DNA of 64,000 nt from Romanomermis culicivorax. Lineage: Eukaryota > Nematoda > Enoplea > Mermithida > Mermithidae. Location of the stretch: contig CAWUHX010000224.1 in NCBI GenBank assembly GCA_963922205.1, positions 1 through 64,000 on the forward strand. The letters are read 5' to 3'. Each line of letters starts with the position of its first letter. Position 1 is the stretch's first letter. The translations under genes and the position numbers were made by a program. This document shows positions 21,202-33,900 of this stretch, one piece after another. The notes below the pieces were generated by a model. The model was not told where the DNA came from and did no database searches. It saw only the letters and a program-made list of their open reading frames with translations.

Positions 21202-22151
21202 AAGTTCCTGTTCGACTAACAAATAAACAGCTCAGTTTTATATTTTGACTGAAAATATGTTTTCAAACGCTTGTTTTCGTTCGTTGAAGAATATTCAGTG
21301 TCCCGCTGTTGATGATCAAATCTGTCCCAAACTAGAGTATAACGTGATTCAGTGCGACTCGTTATAGTTCGGCACGCTCGTGTTTCAATGAAATATGGAG
21401 AAAAAATCGCGAAGTTGCTAAAATTGTACGTTGAATAGCTGAACAAATAAAAATGAAGCGACCCTTCGGAGACGATATTGATCAACAGAACATGATCTAT
21501 AGCTTAGAAATACCAATTGCAGTAAATCAGCGTAATCTCATGCAATAACTTGGTCGAAAATTTTTTTGTTAACCGACGTTCATGAAGAATAAAGTTTTTT
21601 TCAATAAATACTATGCCTTATGAAATTGCATAAATTTAAATGATTTTCAGTAAAATTTTTCGAAGTGTGTTATTTTTACTTATCTCAAAATTGGTCATAT
21701 GATTTGGTGGTTTTTTCGATACTAGCTTGCTCAACATTGCTTTGTTTTTAATTGATTCTGAAATTTTCTGTGTTTTCCTCTATATTTTCCACCAACGGCT
21801 ATTATTTTGCGAAAAAAATGTTTTCAAACTCGGAGCAGAATAGCGAGACTTTCTTAGTTCACACGCAGCAACAACCAAAAAAGTAGGTCCGATTTGATTA
21901 GGTATTCAATTTTCTTAAAGTGAAAAACTTTATACTGTAGAAAAACGCTAAATTTCTTCATCAGGCCAAATTCACTGAAATACGACCGTGCTTATTCACT
22001 TTTGTTTTGGATTTCTGATTACAATTTTCTTCTGCTACTACGTCCGCCTGCCTATCCTCGAGTAAACTTCGGGTAAAATTTTCTCTGAGGACGGCAAACA
22101 ACAGTCTATTCATTTAAATGAGCGTCGGAACGTGTAATAATAATCCAAAGC

Positions 22152-22368
22152 ATACCTGTAATTGGGGAACTCCCCAGCTTGGTCAGACCTAGTACCCGAA
22201 TATTTGAACTTCCCCCAACTGGTAAAAATTGGGGAAATATAGCTTTTTCGGCCTTTTTTAGGAAAATTTTCGAATTTTTTGAGGATTTTAAATTTTGGGA
22301 AACTGAGTGCCCTTATTCCACAAATTTCGGGCTAATCCTCCGCAACTAGTCGGACCTTCTACAGGTAT
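22152..22368. mobile_element. Short element with ATACCTGTA/TACAGGTAT termini, copy 1
   Basis: 217 bp. It starts ATACCTGTAATTGGGGAACT and ends GGACCTTCTACAGGTAT, the termini being inverted repeats of ~9-12 bp. The interior is T-rich flanked by C/G-rich ends. Related copies lie at 56760-56950 and 61059-61344. Confidence 0.6.
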
Positions 22369-22555
22369 GATCTGACAAAATCCGGGAATAAATGATAAAC
22401 CTGCATCGTGTGCCAAAATCTTTTCTTCTTAAGTTGTTCTCCTAACTGCTAGAGTCAACTAGAGAAAATAGTGTCCGTGTACGCGGTTGTTTATCATTTG
22501 CATGAACATGTTCTTTCTTTCGGATGCTCACAAAAATCTTGATTTTTAAAAATAA

Positions 22556-22719
22556 AAGTTAAAATTTTTCACTCGGAGGATTGTTAAGTTAAGTTAAGTT
22601 AAGCTCACAAATTTTCAGTTCTTTATGACATATTGTTTGTCAGAAAATCGTGAAAATATGAAATACGACTTGCCTTACTACTTTCATTATTTAGACGCAT
22701 TTCAAGAAAAACAGACTTT
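22556..22719 (-). mobile_element. MITE, family TCTGTTTTTCTTGAAATGCTTC, copy 4 (truncated)
   Basis: Contains the shared interior (CTCACAAATTTTCAGTTCTTT, ACATATTGTTTGTCAGAAAAT) and one end (CATTTCAAGAAAAACAGACTTTG). The other end is missing, and a small TTAAG microsatellite (22585-22604) sits inside. Confidence 0.6.
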
Positions 22720-22845
22720 GATTTATAAAATTAAACCTTTGAATTGCTGCACAATTATCCTAACCATGCAAATTTAGCTCACTACAGCCACTGGCTGGGC
22801 TTCGAACCTGATGAGAAATACAAAAGATATGGAAACTAGGGATAC

Positions 22846-24147
22846 GGACAATTCTCCCCCAGCAATTTGTCCCCCACAATTCGCCCCCACTGCTGTTCGC
22901 CCTCGGACAATTCGCCCCCAACACAATTCGCCCCTGAGCAGATCGCCCTCCCCCACAATTTTTCCCCAGTAATTGGCCCCCAATTCACTTTTTTTTTAAT
23001 TTAAAAAATTCAGATTTAAAAATAATTCCACTAGGTTGTTTGCAGTTATGTAATAGCATTTCTACACATCCATACACAATACCTAGAGATTTTTCCCAGC
23101 CGAAATAGCATGTTTATTTATGAATCCTGCATGCAGAGTGCAAGTATTATCTACAAGAAGAAAAAGATTTACAACAGAGGTCCCCAAGGTCAGATTTTTC
23201 AGGTAGGGGTAAAATGGGGTATTCTGATCTACAGCAATGTTCCAAATAAATGTCCACAAATAATTTTTTTAAATTTTCTTTGAATGTAAGATTTTTTTTA
23301 CTGTTGGGTGAGTACTAAGTCAGTATAAGCATTTTTTACTCGTACAGGCAGCAATACAGCGTTTGAGCACTAGTTCCCTAGAATTGAAGTGGCCGGTTCT
23401 TTTTCCACTTGAAACAAAATTTGTGGCCGAGTTAAAAATGAAAGCTTGCAGCTAAAGTTTATCTGACTGAAAATAATCAAATTCGACTAAAAATTTCTGA
23501 AAATCTCATCACTGGCGATTTGCTAATTCATATTTTTTCAAGTTTGTAATGATGGTGTCCTAATCCCCAGAAACTATGCCAAATTTTAGTCTAATGACGT
23601 GAATACCTGGGAGAATTTACGCAGAACTTAGATATCATGGGCAGAATTGCGAGTCATCTATGTTCTTCGATCTGCATTTGTTTTTTATGTTTTTTTGTTC
23701 CTTTTTTCGTTTAATTTTTTTCTTGTATTCCTTTTTTTATCTTTCATCTTTCTTGTTTAGTTTCTTCTATATTTTTTTGATTATTTTTTACTCATTCTCC
23801 TTTTCTGATTTTTTCCTTCATATTTTTCTTCTGTTTTTTATATTTTTATTCTTTTTTTGTTTTTGGTACACCGAAAAGTTGTCACGAAAAAGATAGAGAA
23901 GAACACGATAGTCACACGTATAGAATAATTGTGATACTTTGTCATAATCTTAATCGCTCTCCATAGATCCCGATAAAAAGTTACAAGAAATAAAGCTGGA
24001 AATGGAGTTGCTTTTAAATCTAAAACCAGGTAGGTATAATACCAGAGGCAAATTGTGTTGGGGGCGGATTGTCCGGGGGCGAACTGCAGTGGGGGCGAAT
24101 TACCAGGGGCGAATTGTGGGGGACGAATTGCTGGGGGCGAATTGTCC
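22846..24147. mobile_element. Foldback element with CAATTCGCCCC end repeats
   Basis: 1,302 bp. The left ~100 bases (GGACAATTCTCCCCCAGCAA ...) and the reverse complement of the right ~100 (GGACAATTCGCCCCCAGCAA ...) align closely. Both are made of tandem, slightly varied CAATTCGCCCCC units. The interior is AT-rich with a T-run (23680-23870) that gives only simple-sequence frames. It belongs to the set of elements with a private motif repeated near both ends. Confidence 0.75.
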
Positions 24148-24279
24148 AAGAACCGGAAGCGGTTGCTTACCTGAGGAAAACAAATGTAGGTATAGGCATA
24201 GTCTATAATGGTCGAAAAATGAAAGGAATAAGTAAATGGTTACCCAACACAAAATGCCAGAATTGAACCAACAACGACA

Positions 24280-24475
24280 GTAAGCCAAACAGGGTTCCGA
24301 CCAATAGTTTCAGGAACAGCTAAACTCAGTTCCTGGAACGAAGGGTCAGCTGCAAAGCCCTGACCCGACACGCCATAGGTCGAAGATTCAACTCAAAGGA
24401 TGCCAAGTGAAAATATCTTTCCAGCAGGTTAGACCTTACTGATTGGCCTTTGACCACTACGCCGGTCATCATTAT
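24280..24475 (-). mobile_element. tRNA-derived SINE-like sequence
   Basis: On the minus strand, CCGGCGTAGTGGTCAAAGGC resembles a tRNA A box, and GAGTTGAATCTTCGACC, about 70 bases later, resembles a B box. An anticodon-arm-like GGTCTAACC lies between. A 100-base non-tRNA tail follows. It is too diverged and too long for a functional tRNA gene. A head-only relative may flank the foldback element at 22785-22845 (GGTTCGAAGCC on the minus strand). Confidence 0.4.
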
Positions 24476-24810
24476 CTAACCCAAGCATTCACACAATGGT
24501 GTGAAAGATTCATAATAATTATCCTGCACATACCGATGCTATATATTTTCGCCATGATGCTTGCATTTAGTATTTGGAATTTTACTGAAGTTCAGGACAA
24601 CGCCACGAGAACATCAAAATAATAATAGACTAGTTCAAATGTACACAATTAACCGAAAAAATCAAAGATCGACATTAAGTTTATGTAAATTATAATTTGC
24701 ACAACACACTACAGCAGCAAAGGTTAAGAAATAACGGGTTACAAGTAAATGACAGTCATAAAATTTCCACAACATACCATCTTTGCTTGACGTTATTATT
24801 TCTCCATTTT

Positions 24811-24992
24811 TCAGTTCAGGTGAAATCCTTTTTCTCTCATAGCGCCCAATAGACGTTTTTTCAAAATTTCTTTCGACGTATATTCCGGTAATTTCAAATA
24901 ATGGACGCACGTATTCACCGACGGGTAGCTGCCGTCCGAACCGTCCACTTTACGAACAATGGTCAACGGCGGATGTAAATTCATCAGACCAC
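24811..24992 (-). CDS. HECTD1: HECTD1 exon 23 (HECT C-lobe end, stop)
   Basis: Acceptor GTTTAAG at 24993. Encodes [20 protein letters not shown] through the family's invariant tail EKGFHLN and ends at TGA (24813-24811). The hydrophobic/aromatic tail is required for HECT catalysis in this family. Confidence 0.95.
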
Positions 24993-27900
24993 CTTAAACG
25001 AGAATCAAAACATTTTGAAGCATTACCCCGAAATACGAATTTTGAGGATATATTCGAGTAGTTTTAATCGCCTTTTCTAAAAATGCTTCTACCAGTGTAA
25101 TAAAGTTGGAAATCAAGTATAATTTCATATTTTCGAGATTCTCTACTGTATAAACCACAAACAAATACTTGTTTAAACGATTTCAAAATCAGTAACTTAT
25201 TTGAGTCGTTTTTCCTTACAAACCATTTTATAAAACAAACTTTTTGCTCAAGATAAATAATTTCTTTTCACTTGACTGTCGGCAAAACTAATTTTTGGAT
25301 TTACCGGGCGGTAAAGAAGAACATCCGGTCGTAAATTGTAGAAAACTTTTCCTTTCTTCCCCGGTCATTTCGCACAAAACTTCCACGAAACGTAAAAATC
25401 CTGGATTATCTTTCGAATAGCCTAATTTGGGTTCCGTGTGAGCAATAATGTCTTCAGCCGTCCATCTCGGATATTGCTCTCCGCTGATAAGAGTCTTAAA
25501 AATAAAAATGCCATGATTAAAAATATTTCCTGATAGACAAGCTGAGAATTTAAATTATTAACCAAAAATTAGAATTACTTGGACTTCTTCGGGACTAAAC
25601 GATCTTAAACGGTCCATAGGAAAAACGCGATCAAAACCGTTTTTGAAAGCCTGTAGTTGAAGTTTTATGCCGCTGTTTAAGTAAAAATCCGTACATAGTT
25701 CAACGTAATCGTTTAAGTTTTGATTTTGAACGCTTATCGAACCACCATTCTCTATCAAATCTACGTATTCGTAACCGTAAACCTGACTAGGCGGATTCAA
25801 TTGGAACGTCAAGCCTAAGAATGCCATAAATTAAAAACTTATAGCTTCTGATCACCAATTTTTGATTTTGACTTTTTTAGGGTTTTGAATTGCATAACTT
25901 TTTTTTTATTCTCTTCGAAATAATAAACTTCTCTCGTTTTGTTTGTGCCCATATTTTTTCAATATTTATCAGAAAGATTTGAAAAATCTCCAATCCTAAA
26001 TTTTGTGATACAAAAAATGAAGACTTGAAATTTGCATTCACGTATAGACATAACTATTAACAATCTTCTTCACCTAAATCTTCTACTTGATACGACCCGG
26101 CTTCGTCACAATCCACAATATCACATCCATTAACGCTTAAACGTAATTTGTCCAACTTTTGTCGCTGTTCTTTAGCGGTCAAATTTTTGTCGCTGGAAAT
26201 TTCGCGCCTTTTGTCGCATAATTTTTTCAACTGTTGCAAAAATCTCGCTTTTATCGGGTATAATAGTTCGAAATCTCGAAAATTTAAGGAATAATCCGAA
26301 GATTGACATAAAAACTTCAAAAACGATTTCGACAAAGGTAAATCGACTAAACGCCCGTCTTGTAAAACTTTGGCTATAAACGTACCCATGAAACGGAATA
26401 ATTTACAGACTTGCTCCAATTGAGGGCAATTTTGAGGATAAGGCGCCGGGAAAAGACCACCGGCGCGTCTGACGTAATAGCCAATGGGTTTTGGGCCATT
26501 TCCTGAAAAAATGTGTTAAAAATCAGGGAGTCACGAAAAAATGGGAAATGATAATCATGGGTCATGGAAACGGCAAATTTTTCAGATAAATTCGATTTCA
26601 TTCGCAAAGCGCCTTACATTCAAATTGCACAAAATTAACAATTTTTACGTTACAATATATTGTTGACCAATCTGTGCCTTTAAAACTCACTATTATAAAG
26701 GCAACTTAATGTAGGAACTAATTTTTTTAATAAACTTAAGCCAAACATCGAGGAGTTTCGATTTACTTTAGTCTGCAGTTCGGGGTAAATCGCACATAAA
26801 ATACTCCCAATTCCTCAAAATTCTACAGCTTCAGATGAATTTCTCAGTTGTTGAGTCGCTTAATAATTCACTTGGACATAAATTACTGAATAAACGGAAA
26901 CTATTCATAATTCATAACATCTTTTGTCGTACTTTCATTTGAAAATTACTGAATTCAAAAAAATGGAAGTAAAAGTTTTCTATTATTTTGTAAACATAAG
27001 TCACACGAATGAAATTTCTAAAACTATCACAAGACAGAAGAAAAAATTCGAAATCTCTCCAGGCGACTGTAACTTGTATTCCGTTGTAATTTTTTCGAAT
27101 CAAAGACTATTTTTCAGCAAGATCATGAAGTTGAAATTTTTAAACCATAATTATGTAAAACTGAATAAAAATTTACCCTTGTTATAAATGAAAGTAGAAA
27201 TATTTGTCGTAGAAAGCTGATATATGTATCTATCTACTTGAAAAATATATACTATTAGACGGATTACTAATATTAGATGGATGGATGGACAAAGTGAACT
27301 TGGATGTAAAATGAAAATTTTATCAATGTGCATACCAGTTATTCATCATTTGACATAAAATAGTAATTTTTGGGCCAAATTGTATTTGGGCCAAATTGTA
27401 TTTGGCCAATTTGCAAGTATTGTTGCGAAAAGTGTCATAACGAATTTGTCGTTCTTTCTTACACAATTGGTCTGTTGTATACACTAATTATAAGAATACC
27501 ATGTAACAGTGGTTTAGACTTCCAAAAATGATCATTTGAATGAAAGCCAAAGGTTGTAAAGCTGGGAAAGTGGAATCTAGAAATAGTCTACAATCTTCGA
27601 AACAAGGAGCTTATCCGATGATCTTTATCCTCAGTTAGGATTTGTCAACACGAGCAGACGATTTTTCGGATGCCCTATAACCGACTCAGTCTCGTTATTC
27701 TTAGAATCCTTATATTCGTGTATTATTCAAAGTACCAAGATCAACCGGCTTATCGAGCACGTGCTTTTCTAACGGCGTTTCGTCGTCGCACAACCACAAC
27801 GCTAATGATTTTCGTTGCAACTGAGCGGCCGTTAAAGCGTAGAATTCCAACGTCGGTCCTAGTCCGGTACCTTCTTCGTCCAAAAACTCGACTTCTAAAT

Positions 27901-30900
27901 AGGATTTACGTTCAGCGTGAAAATCCATGACACGTCGTGACCAATCCAAAAAGTCGTTTTCGTTGCTGCGATCCACTTTCACCCGTTCGTGTTTTATACG
28001 ACCGACGCGATAATCGTGGAAGAAATGGGTTTCTTCCAATGTACGGCGTAGGATACCGGTGCTGGAAGTTGAAGATGACGCCCTGAAAAATAGTTACAGT
28101 AACTGGTATTGTACTACTATCCCGTATCATGTCCTTGATGGATTAGTTGCAAAAAAAGTTCAACGAGATTATAATTATCTTATTGGAGAAGCTTTTCTTC
28201 ACAATTACAAATTTAAAGCCTTGAACGCTGACAGAAAGCTGTTGACACATTGGGAAATTTTTTGTCACTGAAATTATCAAATACATTGGCATTTTCAGCG
28301 TTTTTGTTTCAAATTGGAATTTTTCACATTTTTTTCTTGAAATCAAGTAAAAAATCAATGTTTCTACGTAATCGAATGCACAAAAGTTGTATTCTAGTTA
28401 CATATGTTAGCTGATTACTTTGATGAATGTAAAAAGTGGGGCATCTGATCAGCAACATAAACATTGATTAAACAAATAATGTTCACGAGTTTTTACTCGA
28501 TAATAATTTTTTTCTCGAGGATGAGTTACTATACCTCTGCTGTTCAAGACGCTGATCCGATTGAGATTGCAGCCAACAAATTGCTCTCGTAGCTCCAAAA
28601 GCTGTACTTTTCAAATACATTTGCCGACAATCGAACGGAAATAAGAAGGGAAAATCGAACATTAGGCGATCGCACCAATCGGGCAACGAATCGCCGGCCA
28701 CGACTAAAACGTCGCGTAACTGTTGGCGTAATTTGTCCGTCAATTTTTTCGACGTTGAACACTCGTTGTCGGGCGATAGTTTACGTAAGAATTTCAAAAG
28801 TTGCAAGGTATTAATCAATTTAGTCGTCGAAAAATCGTTAAACGAATTTTTTTTGTTCTCAGTTTCTGGGATGAAACTGCCGCTTAAGTCTATTGAATGT
28901 TGCGATTTTTCGTCGCTTTTTTTCGACTCAGTTTCGTAGAACATGACATACGTTTGGTCAAAAATAGTTTTCAATTTTTCTACTTTCGAAAGGCAAAAGG
29001 TAGTATTGGTTTTAGAAGATGTAACGTTATCCAAGGCCAATTGTTGGATATAATAGAATAGACACTTGTGATCGTCCGTTAGCGAAATAGTTGCACCAGA
29101 TTTTTCATCTAGAAAATAAGTAACACGTTATGCATACAGGCGCATACATATAAGCATCTAAATGGACTTTGAAACAATCAATTGTAGTTTTCGATATCGT
29201 TCCAAAATTTTTTCAACTTTTGAAAAACCTGATGCACGAAGCTCAAAGCTTTAGAAATACATATGCAAAATTAAACATAATTTCGATCATAATTCAAAAA
29301 TTTATAAATCTTTGGAAAAATCAAATTTGGAAAAAATTACTAACTCAAATTCTATATTCAAAAATCAACACGTCAATTTTCAGTTGCGGCTGATACGGAT
29401 ATTATGAATCAAATTAAGAATTTTTAAAATTTGTCAATAATCTGGAATTCAGCGAAATAGAATTGAAAAAATTACGATATACATATTGAATTGAATATAT
29501 ATCAATGTGTCAGTGTCCGGTTCGAGCTGACACAAAAATCTCACAACGAAATTACAGTATCATCTATTTTAAAAATGAGCCTCGGCGATGTAAAATGCAA
29601 GAAACGTACGAGGAAAAACCAGAAAAGACAATGGTTTTATCGTGTAGCGCAGACTGGAATTTTTTGTACGATAGTCAACTTGTGAAATGAAAATATCGAA
29701 TTGCAATACAGGTTCTTCATTTCGATAAAATTTCCATAGACATTGATCAGGTCCACTTGAAAAAATGGACTCAAAAGGCTTCAACAGCTGTTCAATGATT
29801 CCAAGATAATTTCATCACGCGAGGATTACATTTAGAAAAATCATTTCAGCAGATTAGATATGGGGTTGAAATATTAATATTGAGTTAAAACTCACAAACA
29901 GCAAATCAAATTGGCCGTTTTTATAGCTTACCTATTCTTAAATCAGTTTATCTTCTATAGAGTTAGAATTGAAAAATCACGAAATTCAGATCAAAAAATC
30001 AAACCTTTTATCTGCAGCTTCAAGCTCACTAGTTGTCATACACAAAAAATTTGACAGAAAATGGACTGCAAAAAATTACCATCTTTAGTCCGCTGCAAAC
30101 CGATTTTCAGATACAATCGAGACTGGGCTTCACTCGGAGTCGATGTAGCCGTTGTCGTAGCGGTGATGTCTTTCTCTTTTTCCGCCGTTGGCGGAAGCTC
30201 GACGTCTTGCATTTGATTAACGTTCGAACGGCCAGGACGCGGGTCGAAAGCCGGCAGCAAAGCTTTAAATTGCCTTTTTAGAACGTAATCATCCTCCAAC
30301 ATGGCGCCTAAACCCACGACGGCGGCCGCTGCCGTAGCTCCGCCGACTTTGCGTTTATTATTCATCAGCATATGATTGGCTAAACGTTGTTGAAATTTGA
30401 GTGACGTCGATGAAGACACACCCGGTTGGATAATAGAGAATTTAGTACCACCGTCCGCCGTCAAATCGTTATTGACGACGTTGTCTTGCAAACCGCTGTT
30501 GGAGGCCGCGTGACGGTTACGACGACGTCGGCAACTTGCTCGTTCGGAAAATACGGTTTCGAAGCCTAAAAAATAAGCAGTTGAGACGGGAGATTTGACT
30601 TTTTAACCGTAATTGTTCAAAATGTTTGAAATAGTGATCGTACGGGGTCCCCGTCCCCGTAAGGATACCGGGGATCCCCGGCGTTTTCGTCCCCGTCCCC
30701 GGTCTAAAAAAGTCATCGGGGATTCCGTTTTTCGGGGAATTTCCTTTTAGTAATGCAATTTGTTCAGCATACCACATTTTCCGTTAACTAATATAACTAC
30801 ACTCTAATTTATTAGGTACAAAACAAGAAACAAAATTATAGAAAAATATAGTATTATACATATTACAGGGTTCATACACAACCTGGAAAACACAGGGAAT

Positions 30901-33900
30901 TTTTTCCAGGTCTGGAAAACCTGGAAACACAGGGAATTTTGTGGAAAAATAAATATTTTGTGTTGAAAAGTATAGAGGATAATTGTCAAATTTTTTCGCC
31001 GCGCTGCGGCGAGTTTTCTTATTCGACTATGCACATTGAAAGTGAAGTTGCTTAAAATCATCGAGTATTTGAGATCGTTTTTTTTAGTTTTTCAACTTCA
31101 ACTTTCAATTTAGCGTTTAAATTATTATGTCAAAGTCAACGTTTCAATTGGATTGTAAGGGTAATATTCGAGAAAACATTCGAACTCCTCATTTATGCCA
31201 GAAAATTGGAGACTAACAACAAAATGTTTTCAGCTATATAGAGCATTCATATTTGCGAGCGAAAAAAATCGAGTCTGCTCAGGGTTTTTTTAGGTTAATT
31301 AGGAGGGCTTCTAAAAACTCTGAGTGACTCCTAAAAATTTAGGGGCACAAGCCAACATGGCTTATAAAAATTAGAGCCTAACGACCCTTTTGATTGGGTG
31401 AGTTTCCTGTCCGGAGATGCATTCTTATGCGTTTTTAAGAAAACATATCGAAAATTTTCCGGCGCTTCGCGCTGGATTTCAAATCACTCATGATTCTTGT
31501 TATCATTTCTGTTGTGCTGGCTTATAGCTTTTAAACATGAGCATGTTATGGATGAATGTTTGACCTTGTATTGTTTTTTCACATATTTGACTAAAACCTA
31601 GATTTTTCTAGATTATTTCCACAAAATCATTTTGTGGTTCTTTAGAATTTTCGACTTTCGGGAAGATAACTTTTTGCATTGAGAAAATGATTAAGCGTGG
31701 GACCATAGCAGAGGTTCTTCTGTCTGAAAAAGTCATTCAATTCATTGCTGCTTGCCTATTTTAGTCTGCCTGACTGAAAACGTGTTGAATTCACTGAAAA
31801 ATTAGACTTTTCAGGCAGGAAATAGATATTAAAATAGTCATTTTCTAACGATATAGAATATCAAAATCCAAATTTTTTCCGATGCTCTGCACCGCGTTAA
31901 TTACCGATCGATATCCGAGTCCAAAGTAAAATATCTATCACACTTTTTTATGGTTTATACCAGTGTTTTTTTTGTACTGTGCAAAACTTTTTCCGCTCGT
32001 GCAAAACTTTTTTTCAGATTTTTTGCACCTTGCAAAAAATATTCAAGTGCGAAAAAAAATTTGGTGTTTTCATATAGAAAAGATGCATTTTGGTGCATTC
32101 TAGTAGGTGCAAATCTCAAAATAAATTTAATAAGCATTATTATTTACTTCCTAGCTCAGATGCAGCTTCTGGCATGTCTACCTTCACTTATCACTTAATC
32201 TATTTTCATCATCCTAAACGTATTATCTCATGTTTTAATTGGTAATCTTCAATATTTTATCTTGATATATAATGAAGATTCACATTTTTTCCTTGACACA
32301 TTTTTTGAGAAGGATCAATACGTCAAGTCTAAACTGTTTGAAGCGATTGATCCTTTCTTAACGTAAAATCAATTCAAAAGCTGTATGGAAGTAGTTTTCG
32401 GACATTTCTACTCTTCTACCTCATATCATTTCGGCCAAGTTCATGAGAGTTTGCAAATGAATTACTGGTTTTAAAATTTTTCAAATGAAAAATTTCTGGA
32501 AAGTACGAATGTTGAACAGAAAATTCGAATGTAATTCTTGAAATAAATGTTCGGAAAATTGATTTTCTAGTGTCGCTGAATGTCAATACCCAAAAAATTT
32601 TTCCGGCGCTTGGCGCCGGAAACATTACTATAATACACATTATTCCCACCTGTGGGTGGATGGGTATAATAGATAATGCAAAAGCGTTTATATTAACTTA
32701 CAAAGTTGTGCTAGACATGGTTCTATTTTAAGCATTATTGAGTGACCCTATATGGTTTTGTATAGTGTAGATAGTTATTGAGATCTTTTAGTCATGTCTA
32801 GGCTGATGAAGTCAGTTGAATATATTACTGAATGAGGCAGACAATGTTGTAAGAATATTGTCATAGTTTTTAATTGATTAGGTACATACTTGACTTGAAA
32901 AATCAAGATTTGAGTCCTGGAAAATTCTCAACTCGCATGTTTGATTGATTTCAGATTTATAATAGATTATATACAGATTTTATTGACTTCAGATAATATA
33001 AACGAGTACTCATGTAGTATTTAATCTATGTGACAATATCTCTCCCCGTCCCCGTCCCCGAAAGAACGGGGAAAACTCGTCCCCGTCCCCGTCCCCGAAA
33101 AAATCTGTCCCCGTACGATCACTAGTTTGAAAACAAGCAAACGCATTTTCCGCTTTCCAAAAATTTCGACATTATCAGAACTTTATACTTTGGTTGGGTT
33201 GGATGAATTTTTTCAATGTTTTTTGAGGTGAAATGTTTGAAATGCAAAGGTCAGTACCAACATTGTTTTTTCCCCCACCTTCTATCCAGAATTGTGGAAA
33301 GAACTATAACAAATTTTTTGCATTGTGTGCAAAAAATTCTGGAATTTTTTTCTACAAATGAACTTCATGCGTTGCACGAATTGTATAAATGAAACCGCTG
33401 AATACCTGCAGTGTTGGCGAATTGGGACGGCTGCGCCGGATAATATTCGTCATCTTCGTTGGCGTAATCGTCGTCCGTCGCTCCATAAGCACCTAGATCG
33501 TCGTACTCGTAGCTCAAAGGATCGTCGTCATCGACTGCGCCGCCGACCGGCATATCGCCATATTCATCTTCGTCCATTTCAGCTAGAACCTGAGCACGGC
33601 GAGCCCTCAATGCAGAAGCTAGCATGGTAGCGGCCGACGAAGTGGACGTGTCTAAATCTGTAAAAAAGGCATGAATGAGTATAACCAATATTGACAAATC
33701 CTAATGTTCAGAAATAAGAGGAAATTCTAAAATTTCAATTGATCTGTAGTCGTACAATCTGTTCTTTTACTTCCAGGCGTCGAATCAATGGTTTTTCGTT
33801 CATTGCGAATGCGACTTCCAAGGGGCGGTAAAATATTGGCGCAAGCTTCCAATTCAGCTTGAACAGCGGCTTTAACGAGCGACAAAACTTCACCACTGGT

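Larger units (their letters stand above)
21202..22845. other. Intergenic, AT-rich; repeats only
   Basis: No supported gene. It contains an ATACCTGTA-type element (22152-22368) and a truncated MITE copy (22556-22719). A stretch near 21900-22030 resembles the minus-strand frame at 14870-15010 and looks like a decayed duplicate. Confidence 0.4.
30632..33124. mobile_element. hAT-like element with CCCCGT end repeats (2.5 kb, with nested DNA)
   Basis: Termini TAGTGATCGTACGGGG (30632-30647) and its exact reverse complement (33109-33124), flanked by a perfect 8-bp target duplication GTTTGAAA (30624-30631 and 33125-33132). Both ends carry clustered CCCCGT/ACGGGG units. It lies in HECTD1 intron 16 and contains other elements (for example starts at 31280 and 31961). 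No transposase frame is visible, so it is non-autonomous. Confidence 0.88.

Noticed and set aside
22846..22990. Regularly repeated CAATTCGCCCCC units, CRISPR-array-like at first sight
   Set aside because: Units are 12-20 bp, contiguous and degenerate, without unique spacers, and mirrored at the other end of a foldback element.
23660..23896. Phe/Leu-rich 78-codon frame resembling a membrane protein
   Set aside because: Direct translation of a long T-rich run inside the foldback element; simple-sequence artefact.
25858..26040. Possible extra exon between HECTD1 exons 20 and 21
   Set aside because: Exons 20 and 21 join in phase and reproduce the conserved EDLG-LTFQ motif without extra sequence.
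27360..27415. TTTGGGCCAAATTGTA repeated three times, considered as a regulatory array
   Set aside because: Too short and degenerate, in an intron; more likely a small tandem duplication or a remnant of an inverted-word element.
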